A stretch of 64,000 nucleotides of DNA from Micrococcus lacusdianchii (lineage in GTDB: Bacteria; Actinomycetota; Actinomycetes; Actinomycetales; Micrococcaceae): contig NZ_JAKNUW010000004.1 of the NCBI RefSeq assembly GCF_023155805.1, positions 62,001-126,000 of the forward strand. The letters run 5' to 3'. How positions within the stretch are numbered: the first letter of the stretch is position 1; every line of letters starts with the position of its first letter. A program made the position numbers and the translations under genes. Positions 27,800 to 35,466 of this stretch are shown here, in pieces. Below the pieces are notes generated by a model. That model was not told where the DNA came from and searched no databases. It saw only the letters and a list, made by a program, of their open reading frames with translations.

Positions 27800-28438
27800 T
27801 CAGCGCCCCCCGCCCGCGCCCGTGGGGCGCTCGAGGGCCTCGGGACCGAGGTCTGCGGGGGTCTCCGGACCCTCGGGGGCGCCGGGCTCGTCCGCGGCGA
27901 TCTCGAGCAGGCCCGGCGGCGGGGTGAGGACCACGACGCCGGCCTCCTGGTCCACCTCGGGCACGATCTCCTCCACGAACGGCACGAGCGCGTCCCGCCC
28001 GCCGCCGTCGAGTCGGACGACGAGGAGGTCCTGGACGGCCCCGGTGGTCAGACCCGCCACCTCGCCGACGCGGGTGCCCTCCACGTGGACGGCCAGGCCC
28101 AGCAGGTCGTCCTCGTACCAGGTGTCGTCGTCGGCCGGGGCGGACGGCGCGGCGAACAGCTGGGCGCCGCGCAGGGCCTCGGCCGCATTCCGGTCCGGCA
28201 CCGACTCGAACGCGACCACCAGGACCGTCTTGTTCCAGCGGGAGCGGGCCACGGTGAGCGCGGCGGGGGCCCCGGCCGGAGCCGCGCGCAGCTCGAGGGA
28301 CTCCCCCGGGGAGAAGCGCGCCTCGGGGTCGTCGGTGAACACCTGGACGGTCACCTCGCCGCGGATGCCGTGGGGCTTGCCGATCCGGGCGACGCGGACC
28401 AAGTCCGCGGAATCGGCGGGCTGGGGTGCAGGGCTCAT
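27800..28438 (-). CDS. rimM: Ribosome maturation factor RimM
   Basis: A protein of 212 residues. The N-terminal RimM barrel shows GKPHGIRGEVTVQVFTDDPE, and the C-terminal PRC barrel begins DDTWYEDDLLGLAVHVEGTR. It assists late 30S assembly around S19. Its C-terminal tail is Pro/Glu/Gly-rich and longer than usual. In most actinobacteria the gene upstream is the KH protein; here a 9.2-kb island separates them. Confidence 0.94.
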   Translation of the reverse strand: MSPAPQPADSADLVRVARIGKPHGIRGEVTVQVFTDDPEARFSPGESLELRAAPAGAPAALTVARSRWNKTVLVVAFESVPDRNAAEALRGAQLFAAPSAPADDDTWYEDDLLGLAVHVEGTRVGEVAGLTTGAVQDLLVVRLDGGGRDALVPFVEEIVPEVDQEAGVVVLTPPPGLLEIAADEPGAPEGPETPADLGPEALERPTGAGGGR

Positions 28439-28472
28439 GGGGTGTCCTTCGCGGTGGCGCGACGTCGGCCGC

Positions 28473-29366
28473 TCAGCGACGCAGCTGCGGGCCCGCGGGG
28501 AGGTGGCCCAGGTAGCTCACGCCGCTGGTGTTGTACGGGAATGAGATCCCCATGATTTCACGGATTCCGATGTGCATGCCCCAGGCGGCCGCCGAGAAGG
28601 CCAGGCCCAGGCGCCGGTCCAGCAGGCTCAGCGGCGCACCCAGCTCCACCGCGAGGGAGACCGCGGCCATCAGGGTGAACAGGCGTTCCCGGTGGTACAG
28701 CGCCGTGCCCGCAGCGGGCCTTGTCGATCCGAACAGGTCCTTGCGCAGTCCGTCGATGGCGATCTGCCCGCGCAGGACATCCCCGGAGGCCCAGCCGAAC
28801 CCCGTCGAGCTGCGCACCTTGGCGACGCCAGAGACGAAGTACACCGCGCTGGTGACCGCATTGAGCATCACCGGCACCGCTCCGTACCGTCGCTCGAAGA
28901 CCGCCGGGGCCAGTCCCCGCCGCCTCATGAGGGCGTCCACGCTGAGGGCGTCGGCGGTCGGCCCCGCCCCCAGCACCATCTGGTGGAGCACGAGCATGTT
29001 GTCGTTGTGGTAAAGCATCCCCCAGGAGTTCCGGTACGTGAGGGTCCACAGCTGCAGGGCGGCGTTGAGCGGGCCGGTGACGCGGTGGGCGACCCCCACT
29101 GTGGCCAGCACGTTGACGGCCTGCGCGGCGTCGAGGATCCGGTCGGCCACGGCAGGGCGCAGGGGGCGCTGCAGCACGCGCACCACGCCCACAGGGGCGA
29201 ATCGTCGGGGATCCTGGGCGTGCACGCCGCGCAGGAGGGTCCGGCGGCGCCGATGGTGCCTCGCCGCGAAGAGGCCCACGCCGATCCTGAGCACCGCGGG
29301 GCGCAGCGGGGTGGCCGCGGGACGCAGCGTGTCCACCGTCCACTGTCGGATCCGGGCGCCGTTCAT
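28473..29366 (-). CDS. HTTM-like (VKGC/SdpB superfamily-like) membrane protein
   Basis: A protein of 297 residues with several hydrophobic helices. Features recall the HTTM family related to vitamin-K-dependent carboxylase and SdpB: a first helix with LRIGVGLF, the segment YRNSWGMLYHNDNMLVLHQM, and a later helix SAVYFVSGVAKVRSSTGFGW. The hydrophilic tail ends LGHLPAGPQLRR. Such proteins often accompany a small partner and act on exported substrates, but the reaction is unproven. The ATG overlaps the stop of the YPMFS partner gene (ATGA). The assignment is by motif resemblance only. Confidence 0.55.
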   Translation of the reverse strand: MNGARIRQWTVDTLRPAATPLRPAVLRIGVGLFAARHHRRRRTLLRGVHAQDPRRFAPVGVVRVLQRPLRPAVADRILDAAQAVNVLATVGVAHRVTGPLNAALQLWTLTYRNSWGMLYHNDNMLVLHQMVLGAGPTADALSVDALMRRRGLAPAVFERRYGAVPVMLNAVTSAVYFVSGVAKVRSSTGFGWASGDVLRGQIAIDGLRKDLFGSTRPAAGTALYHRERLFTLMAAVSLAVELGAPLSLLDRRLGLAFSAAAWGMHIGIREIMGISFPYNTSGVSYLGHLPAGPQLRR

Positions 29367-30022
29367 CGGGCCACCCCGCCCGCGATCTCGTCCGCCGTGC
29401 GCTCCTCGCGCACCGCGACGGCGGTCCCGCCCACCTCACAGCGCGCCAGCACCGTCTCCCGATGCGGGAGGACGTCCCCGCCGTAGTAGTCGTCGAATCG
29501 GAAGCGTGAGCGCACGACCTCCACCTGCTGGACGGCCGCCTCGTGACGGCGCCGCGGGCCCCCCGAGCCGCCGCTCGGACGGCCTCCCTCCCGGGCCGCC
29601 CGCTGCGCGGCGAGGGAGTCGGCGTACGTCTGGGCCACCAGCGCCGCGTCGCCGCGCCGGATGGCCCGGGACACCTGCTTGCGGACCTGGTTCAGCCCCC
29701 CGCCGCCGAAGTGGCGGGCGTGCGGGATCACGCGCTCTCCGGCGCCGGTGAGGCCGATCACGTGCGGCACATAGGTGGACCGGCCGCGGTGCTCGGAGAA
29801 CATCGGATAGGTGGACAGCGGGAACGAGTCGAGACGGAACTTCGGCGCGTCCTTGCCGGAGAGCTGCGGCCCCGCGTAGGCGCGCAGCGGCCACAGGAGC
29901 ACCGCGACGCCGGCCGCCCCCGCCACGATCCCCCAGACGTCCCGGGCGGTTGGGGCAGGAGCCGGCGGGAGTGTGCTCGACGGGGACCAGACGGCGAGCG
30001 CGGAGGGATCGGGTCTGGACAC
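29363..30022 (-). CDS. Membrane-anchored partner of the HTTM-like protein, unknown function
   Basis: A protein of 219 residues. Residues 1-28 are cytoplasmic; one helix (VWGIVAGAAGVAVLLWPLRAY) anchors a hydrophilic outer domain beginning FRLDSFPLSTYPMFSEHRGR. The YPMFS-type motif is, to my knowledge, seen in proteins paired with HTTM family members. A Gly/Arg/Ser-rich loop (GGRPSGGSGGPRRR) interrupts the domain, which ends REERTADEIAGGVAR. GTG start with AGGAG eight bases upstream. It carries its own regulated promoter (30105-30137). Confidence 0.6.
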   Translation of the reverse strand: MSRPDPSALAVWSPSSTLPPAPAPTARDVWGIVAGAAGVAVLLWPLRAYAGPQLSGKDAPKFRLDSFPLSTYPMFSEHRGRSTYVPHVIGLTGAGERVIPHARHFGGGGLNQVRKQVSRAIRRGDAALVAQTYADSLAAQRAAREGGRPSGGSGGPRRRHEAAVQQVEVVRSRFRFDDYYGGDVLPHRETVLARCEVGGTAVAVREERTADEIAGGVAR

Positions 30023-30104
30023 GGGGTGGCTCCTGTCGGTGCGGACGGCCTGGCCCGGTCGTCGCCGGGCGGCTCGGCGGGGCGCGCTGCGCGCCCTGCG
30101 CCTC

Positions 30105-30137
30105 AGCGTGGACCAGCGCGATGAGATCAGGATGAGA
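30105..30137 (-). promoter_or_regulatory. Promoter with 11-bp direct-repeat operator, drives 30022-28473 operon
   Basis: Read on the minus strand: TCTCATC (30137-30131), 4 bases, TCTCATC (30126-30120), 9 bases, CACGCT (30110-30105) as a -10. The two heptamers are identical and 11 bp apart, the spacing used by OmpR-type regulators. The upstream repeat lies inside the last codons of the pseudo-kinase gene and its stop codon falls in the spacer. Expected leader is about 75 bases. Confidence 0.6.
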
Positions 30138-31635
30138 CCAGGGCCGGCGTGAGCAGCAGGCGCACAGTCGTGCCCTCCGCCTCCGCCTCGTCCGGCCCGA
30201 GGATGCGCAGCTCCCCGCCCATGGCCTCCATGAGCCCGCGGGCGACGGCGAGGCCCAGGCCGTTGCCCGGCCGGGGGTCGTTCGAGGCGACGACGAGGCG
30301 CGCCGTCAGGCCGGCGCGCTCGTCCTCGGGCACGCCCCGTCCCCGGTCGGAGACGTCGATCGTCACCTGCTCGTGCTCCTGCGCCGCGAGGGCGTGGACC
30401 CGCACGAGGATCGTCCGATCCGTGGGGTGGAGGGAGGAGACGTCGACGCCGCCCGGCGCATCCGCCGGGATGAGCACTGCGTCGCGGGCGTTGTCGAGGA
30501 CCTCCTCGAGGACCTGCACCAGGCGTGCCGGCTCGGCCCGTGCGGCCGGCACGGAGGGGTCGGCCGCGACGCGCACCTCGACGCCGCTGCCGTCCTGGTC
30601 CGCCCGCTCCCGCCAGCCCCGGGCGGCGACCGCGACGACCTCGGCGACCTCCACGACCTCGGGGTCGACGGCCAGGTCGGCACTGCCGAGGCGCGTGAGC
30701 AGCGCGAGGTCGTCGAGCAGCTCCCGGGCCCGTGTGGCCTCGGCCGCCAGCTCGTCCGCCGTCGTCCGCCACTGCTGCGCGGTGCCCCCGGGGCTGCGCA
30801 GGCCCGCCTCGAGCATCGCGGAGGAGGTCCGCAGTGTCAGGGTGATGTCCTGCGCGAAGGAGCGTTCCCGCGCGAGGGCGCGATCGGCCCGGCGCAGCAG
30901 CCGGTTGGCGCCCTTCGCCAGCGCCGCGTACTCGTCCGAGCCCTCCTCCGGGAGGCGGGGCGCCCCGCGTCCCCGTGCCGCACGGCGCACCGCCGCGTCG
31001 AACTCGGCGGTGTGCCCCAGGATGCGCCCGGCCAGGACCCACGCGGCCAGGCCCGTCGCCGCCAGGCCCGCGAGCGCGAGCAGCCCGAGCAGCAGAGCCT
31101 GCACGGCCACCTGCTCCTCCACATGGCGGTGGAGCACGGCGACGACGATGTGCCCCGTCTGCTCTCCGGCCCGGATCGTGACGTTCGCCCAGGAGACGGT
31201 CCCCTGCACCGGGTCGGTCATGCGGCCCGAGCGGTCGGGGACGAGCAGGGCCTCGCGGGTCGCGGCATCGAGGGCCTCGAAGCCGACGGCCCGCTCCCCG
31301 GCGCGCTGGCCGATCACGGGGACGGTGTCGGAACCTCCGACGATGAGCTCCGAGGGCTCGGCGCGCTGGCGTTCGAGGTAGAGCTCCACGAAGCGGTCGG
31401 GGCCGGTGACCTGCTCGCCGGTGGCCGGGTCGAGTCCGTTGGCGGCGAACACCCCGACCTCCTCGACCTCCTGCGTGATGGAGGTGCGGATGCCGTCCTC
31501 GGCCATCCAGCGCAGTGCGACGACGAGGGAGCCGAGCAGCAGCGCCATGCCGAGCCCGGAGATGAGCACGATCCACGCGACGACGCGGATGCGCGCGGGT
31601 GCGGAGAGGCTGCCCGTGGACCGTGTGCGTGTCAT
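30127..31635 (-). CDS. Sensor-kinase paralogue lacking the phosphoacceptor histidine (pseudokinase-like)
   Basis: A protein of 502 residues with two membrane helices (about 15-45 and 170-200) flanking an extracytoplasmic domain, then HAMP-like, DHp-like and HATPase regions. At the DHp motif, where active enzymes read SHELRTPL, this one reads TLTLRTSS; Leu266 replaces His. The ATP site looks intact: VLEEVLDNARDAV (N box), DVSDRGRGVPED (G1), GNGLGLAVARG (G2). The outer domain resembles that of the active kinase at 35467 (EVEEVGVFAANGLDPATG against TVEEVGLLASTGVVPETG). The ATG overlaps the ABC gene stop. Confidence 0.8.
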   Translation of the reverse strand: MTRTRSTGSLSAPARIRVVAWIVLISGLGMALLLGSLVVALRWMAEDGIRTSITQEVEEVGVFAANGLDPATGEQVTGPDRFVELYLERQRAEPSELIVGGSDTVPVIGQRAGERAVGFEALDAATREALLVPDRSGRMTDPVQGTVSWANVTIRAGEQTGHIVVAVLHRHVEEQVAVQALLLGLLALAGLAATGLAAWVLAGRILGHTAEFDAAVRRAARGRGAPRLPEEGSDEYAALAKGANRLLRRADRALARERSFAQDITLTLRTSSAMLEAGLRSPGGTAQQWRTTADELAAEATRARELLDDLALLTRLGSADLAVDPEVVEVAEVVAVAARGWRERADQDGSGVEVRVAADPSVPAARAEPARLVQVLEEVLDNARDAVLIPADAPGGVDVSSLHPTDRTILVRVHALAAQEHEQVTIDVSDRGRGVPEDERAGLTARLVVASNDPRPGNGLGLAVARGLMEAMGGELRILGPDEAEAEGTTVRLLLTPALVSS

Positions 31636-33434
31636 TCGTCGTCTCCTTCGAGGTCGTCACCGGGCTGGTCCCGGACGGAGGCGCCGGTGCGCCGCAGGTC
31701 GGCCAGCTCCGCGGCGGAGGAGCGGACCGGGGGGCCGAACGGGTCCCGGTCCGCACCGGCGAGGTAGGTGGTGGGGCGTGGGCCCCGCGCGCGGGTCTGC
31801 TCGTGCGCGAGGGCGGCCACGACGGTCGGGGTCGTCTCGTCCACGTTCCACACGTCGTAGTGCTCGAGCAGGTGGTGGGGGTTCGCACTGCGCAGGATCA
31901 CGCAGCCGGGGTAGTCACGCAGGATCCGCGCGAGGATCGGGCGGTCCTCGGTGTCCAGCTGATCCTCGATGTGCAGCAGCAGGAGCAGGGGCGGCTCGCC
32001 TGCCACGGCGCGCGCGATCTTCAGCAGGGCCCGCTCGTTCACGCTGAGGGGCTCACCGCCGCGGGTCAGGCGCGTGCGCTCGGCCTCCGGCAGTCGGGCG
32101 ACCCGCTCCGCCATGCCCACGCGCTCCAGCAGTGAGCGGACGGCCTCGTCGCCGGCGTCCGGGACCCGGTAGCGCAGGACGCGGGAGAGGGAGCCGCGCT
32201 CGAGGGGCACGTCGCGGGAGGCGATCCCGAGAAGACTGCGCCGCTCCTTGGCCGTCATCGCGTTCAGGTGGCGCCCGTCCACGGTGATCCAGGCCTCCGA
32301 GCCGGGCACGTCCCCGGTGATCTCCCGGGTCACGCGATGCAGCCGTTCGGGCGAGCCGCCCGTCAGCAGCACGCGCGCCCCCGGGGCCGCCACGAGCGCA
32401 GGGATGCTCCCGACGTCGTCCCGCAGGTCCGCCACATGGACCGCGCCGCGGGCGGCGCCGCCCCGAGCCGCCCGGTGGCGCATCCGCCGCTGGGCCCGCT
32501 CCTGGAGGCGCTCCCGCTCACGGTGTCGACGCGCGTTCTCCACGAGGGGCAGCAGGATGCGGGTGGCCGCGTTGTAGTTCTGCCGATACTCCCCCACGCG
32601 TCCCAGATCGGTGACGGGCGCACCCAGCATGCCGGCGATGAACACGGAGGTCGTGACCGCGGCGCCGGTGGACCCGGCGAGGCTGCCCGTGATCGCCACG
32701 AGCACGCCGAGGAGCGTGGTGATGGAGGCGGCCGAGCCGCGCATCGTGCCCGAGACCAGGGCACGCCGGTGAGCGGCCTCCTGGATCTGTCCGGAGATCC
32801 TGTCCACGCGTCCGACCTCGCGGTGCACGCCGCCCGAGGTGCGGATCCCCTCGGCTGCGGTGACGGCGTCCGCGACGTGCCCGGCCATCTTCCCACGCAC
32901 GCGCCGCAGCGCCACGGCACGGCGGAAGAACACCCGGGAGAGCAGCCACATGGCCACACCGAACACGGCGAGGACGCCCAGAACCACCATGCCGAGCACG
33001 GGCAGGAGGATCACGAGCCCCCCGACGACCCCGAACACGAGGGGCACGCCCACCACGATCGGGCTGATGCCCAGGGAGACCCAGTTCTTCACCGCGGTCA
33101 AGTCGTTCGTGGTGCGGGCGATCGTGCTGCCCAGATTGGCGCTGCGCTCCGGCACGAGGGCGCTCGTCACGAGGAGCCGGCGGACCTCCCGGACGTAGTC
33201 CTGGCCGAGGTCCTCGGCGAGGACGCGCTCTCCGATGCGGGCGCCGCCCACGCCGAGGGCCGCCGTCAGGAGCGCGAGGGCCAGCCCCCACGCCGCCGGG
33301 CCGGACGTGAGCAGGCGCGGGGTGAGGACCGCGACCAGGAGGGAGAGCGCCGCCTGGAGGAGGCCCAGGCCGGCGAGCCAGAGGAAGAGGCGCCGCCGTC
33401 GACCGGTGAAGAGCGTCGGCATGGCCGCACTCAC
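31632..33434 (-). CDS. ABC exporter-like protein with degenerate nucleotide-binding domain
   Basis: A protein of 600 residues. Residues 1-330 form an exporter-type six-helix domain (RLFLWLAGLGLLQAALSLL; SPIVVGVPLVFGVVGGLVIL; TTSVFIAGMLG). The second half aligns with an ABC ATPase but every motif is lost: Walker A is TGGSPERLHR without GK[ST] (about residue 360), the signature reads LSVNE instead of LSGGQ, and Walker B ends LLLLLHIED without the Asp-Glu pair. No intact ATPase partner is encoded nearby. The GTG start overlaps the P-loop gene stop; an ATG lies four codons later. Confidence 0.82.
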   Translation of the reverse strand: MSAAMPTLFTGRRRRLFLWLAGLGLLQAALSLLVAVLTPRLLTSGPAAWGLALALLTAALGVGGARIGERVLAEDLGQDYVREVRRLLVTSALVPERSANLGSTIARTTNDLTAVKNWVSLGISPIVVGVPLVFGVVGGLVILLPVLGMVVLGVLAVFGVAMWLLSRVFFRRAVALRRVRGKMAGHVADAVTAAEGIRTSGGVHREVGRVDRISGQIQEAAHRRALVSGTMRGSAASITTLLGVLVAITGSLAGSTGAAVTTSVFIAGMLGAPVTDLGRVGEYRQNYNAATRILLPLVENARRHRERERLQERAQRRMRHRAARGGAARGAVHVADLRDDVGSIPALVAAPGARVLLTGGSPERLHRVTREITGDVPGSEAWITVDGRHLNAMTAKERRSLLGIASRDVPLERGSLSRVLRYRVPDAGDEAVRSLLERVGMAERVARLPEAERTRLTRGGEPLSVNERALLKIARAVAGEPPLLLLLHIEDQLDTEDRPILARILRDYPGCVILRSANPHHLLEHYDVWNVDETTPTVVAALAHEQTRARGPRPTTYLAGADRDPFGPPVRSSAAELADLRRTGASVRDQPGDDLEGDDE

Positions 33435-34633
33435 GCGACCGCGACCTCCGCGGGCAGGTCGAGCGTCCGACGGGCCACGTCGGCCTCGCACAGGTCGAAG
33501 GTCGGGACGATCGGCACGGAGACCACCGCGGCGGCCTCCCGCGCGATCAGCGGGGCCGAGGTCAGGCGACCGGAGACGGCCACGAGGGGCAGGCCCGCAC
33601 CCTGCAGGAGGGTCGCACCGGCCGCCGCGGAGAGTGCCTCCCCGCACGCGAACAGGACCCGATCCGTGAGGGCGCGGAAGTCCTCGTCCGCGACGAGGGC
33701 CGCGGTCTCCCCCTGGTAGATGCCGTCCGCGATCTCGATCACGACGACGTCGGGCCCGCCCTCGGCGAGCACGGCCGCCATCGAGAAGACGACGTCCTTG
33801 ATGCGCTCGACGGAGAGCTTGAAGGTCGACGCGAGGCCGAAGTCGGTGAAGTCCACGACGCGGTCCGCGCCGCCGTCGCGGAAGAGGCCGGCGTCGTTCC
33901 CGGCGCCCGTGCCGGTCGCCTTCCCCGCATGGACGCGCCGGCCGCCGCGGTGGAGGCCGTTGACGAGGCAGCCGACCGTGGTCGACTTGCCGGAGTTCAT
34001 GGAGGAGCCGAAGACCATCACGACCGTGGGGCCGTCCGCCGACATCGCCGCCCGGGCCTCCTGCCAGGGACGGATGCGGTGGCCGGACAGGTCGGCGAGG
34101 GTGAGGACCTCGCCATCGCGGGTGATGAGGCCCACGGGCTCGAGGACGGTGGCCGGATCGATCCCCTCGTGCTTCTCGATGACCCGCGAGGCCATGCCGC
34201 CGGCGGCCACGAGGTTCGTGTAGTCGAGGTTGTGGGGCACCTCGGCGAGGAACTGGTCGGGGGCGTAGCGGTCGCCGTAGGCCACGATCACCTCGTCGCC
34301 CAGGAACAGATGGCGGCGGCGCGAGTTGTAGGCCTCGAGCCTCTTGTGCTGGCCGATCGCGGCCACGCGGGCCAGGACGAGATCGCCCGCGGCGGGGGCC
34401 ACGCCACGGCCCCGGCGCAGTCCGTAGCCGGTGTGCCCGTTCTCCCGGGCCACGGTGCGGAACGCCCGGGCCGTGTAGGAGGTCTTCGCCCGGCGTAGGC
34501 GGCGCGGCGCCAGCTCCACATCCTCCACGCCGTCCACGGCATGGCCCTCGGCGGGGGTGTCGGACAGATGGCGGTAGCGCTGCTCCATCTCGAGCGAGAG
34601 GGCGCTGATCAGGTCGGTGGCCTCGGACTGCAT
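33431..34633 (-). CDS. P-loop NTPase of unknown role (MobB/DUF1611-like fold)
   Basis: A soluble protein of 400 residues. An N-terminal barrel-like region (LVLARVAAIGQHKRLEAY; FLGDEVIVAYGDRYAPDQF) precedes a nucleotide-binding domain with Walker A VFGSSMNSGKSTTVGCLV (about residues 203-220) and a Walker-B-like strand PDVVVIEIADGIYQGET. The P-loop and the following GRRVHAGKATGTGAGNDAG recall SIMIBI-class proteins such as MobB or the DUF1611 family, but I cannot place it firmly. It is the first gene of a coupled operon with the degenerate ABC and sensor proteins; GAGG precedes the ATG. Confidence 0.65.
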   Translation of the reverse strand: MQSEATDLISALSLEMEQRYRHLSDTPAEGHAVDGVEDVELAPRRLRRAKTSYTARAFRTVARENGHTGYGLRRGRGVAPAAGDLVLARVAAIGQHKRLEAYNSRRRHLFLGDEVIVAYGDRYAPDQFLAEVPHNLDYTNLVAAGGMASRVIEKHEGIDPATVLEPVGLITRDGEVLTLADLSGHRIRPWQEARAAMSADGPTVVMVFGSSMNSGKSTTVGCLVNGLHRGGRRVHAGKATGTGAGNDAGLFRDGGADRVVDFTDFGLASTFKLSVERIKDVVFSMAAVLAEGGPDVVVIEIADGIYQGETAALVADEDFRALTDRVLFACGEALSAAAGATLLQGAGLPLVAVSGRLTSAPLIAREAAAVVSVPIVPTFDLCEADVARRTLDLPAEVAVA

Positions 34634-34697
34634 GCTGTGCCTCGTTCTCCGGGGTTCGGGGGTGCCCGACGACGTCGTGCCGGGTGGGTCGGGCTGA

Positions 34698-34730
34698 AGC
34701 ACACCAGTGTTTCGTGAAGCCCGGATGAGA
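34698..34730 (-). promoter_or_regulatory. Promoter with direct-repeat operator, drives the 34633-30127 operon
   Basis: Read on the minus strand: TCTCATC (34730-34724), 4 bases, CTTCACG (34719-34713), 9 bases, TGTGCT (34703-34698) as a -10. The geometry is identical to the sites at 30105-30137 and 34759-34791; the second heptamer is a weaker copy. It predicts a leader of about 57 bases. Confidence 0.5.
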
Positions 34731-34758
34731 ACGGGCCGCCCCGGCCGAGCGGGGCGGA

Positions 34759-34791
34759 TCTCATCGGTCCCTCATGCGGGTGGGCCATGCT
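34759..34791 (+). promoter_or_regulatory. Promoter with direct-repeat operator, drives the 34799-37670 operon
   Basis: TCTCATC (34759-34765), 4 bases, CCTCATG (34770-34776), 9 bases, CATGCT (34786-34791) as a -10, then 7 bases to the ATG at 34799. The repeat covers the -35 position, as expected for activation by an OmpR-type regulator. The transcript would be leaderless and include the regulator itself. Confidence 0.6.
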
Positions 34792-34798
34792 GGCCGGC

Positions 34799-35455
34799 AT
34801 GCACCGCAGATCCGGCCCCGTCATCGCCCTCGCGCTCATCCTGGCGCTCGCGATCGGCGCGTTCGCCCTCGTGGTGGGCGCCTCCCGTCAGACCGAGACC
34901 GTGCTGGGACCCCAGATCACCCTCGAGGAGCCCGCCGGCTCACCCGCGCCCGTCGCATCCGGGCCGGGGCGTGCGGCGTCCACCGCGTCGCCCCCGGAGG
35001 GGGCCGGACCGCGCACCTCCGGCGGCGAGACCTCTGCGCGGTCTGCGGCCTCCACGACGGCCACGTCCCCGGCCTCGGCGACGTCCCCGGCCACGGCGGC
35101 GTCGATGGCGGCGGCCACGGCGTCGACGGCGTCGGATCCGGCGGAGACCCGGCGCCCGCCCAGCGCCGCCGCCACGGCGCCGGCAGCACCCGCGGCCGCA
35201 CCCTCCGCGCCGGCGCGCCCGGGCTTTGACCCGTCATCCGGGGCCACAGCGTCGGCGCCGGGCGGATCCTCCCGCGCTCCCGTCCCGGCGGCGTCACCCG
35301 TCCGCGTCCCCCCGCCGACGCCGTCCGCTCTGGACGAGGACGACGACGATGCCGAGGATGACGAGGACGAGGACGACGCAGAGGACGACGACGAGGGCGA
35401 GGACGACGATGACGATGACTCTGACTCTGACACTGACGAGGACGACGACGACTGA
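34799..35455 (+). CDS. Secreted or membrane-anchored protein with a poly-Asp/Glu C-terminal tail
   Basis: A protein of 218 residues. MHRRSGPVIALALILALAI starts a signal peptide or anchor helix. The middle (about 30-175) is low-complexity Ala/Ser/Pro/Thr. The last 41 residues are almost only Asp and Glu (ALDEDDDDAEDDEDEDD onwards, ending DTDEDDDD). Such tails bind Ca2+ or other cations, or cationic peptides. Upstream of the sensor kinase, it may supply or buffer the signal. The start at 34799 is chosen because it fits a leaderless promoter; an ATG at 34787 overlaps the -10. No homologue recognised. Confidence 0.7.
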   Translation: MHRRSGPVIALALILALAIGAFALVVGASRQTETVLGPQITLEEPAGSPAPVASGPGRAASTASPPEGAGPRTSGGETSARSAASTTATSPASATSPATAASMAAATASTASDPAETRRPPSAAATAPAAPAAAPSAPARPGFDPSSGATASAPGGSSRAPVPAASPVRVPPPTPSALDEDDDDAEDDEDEDDAEDDDEGEDDDDDDSDSDTDEDDDD

Positions 35456-35466
35456 CCGCGGACGCC

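Noticed and set aside
31632-33434. Degenerate ABC gene as a pseudogene
   Set aside because: The frame is full length, coupled at both ends and rich in preferred codons, which argues for maintained function.
34888-35433. A Ser-rich frame antisense to the acidic-tail gene
   Set aside because: The Ser run is the complement of GAC/GAG codons. The plus-strand frame has the signal helix and promoter.
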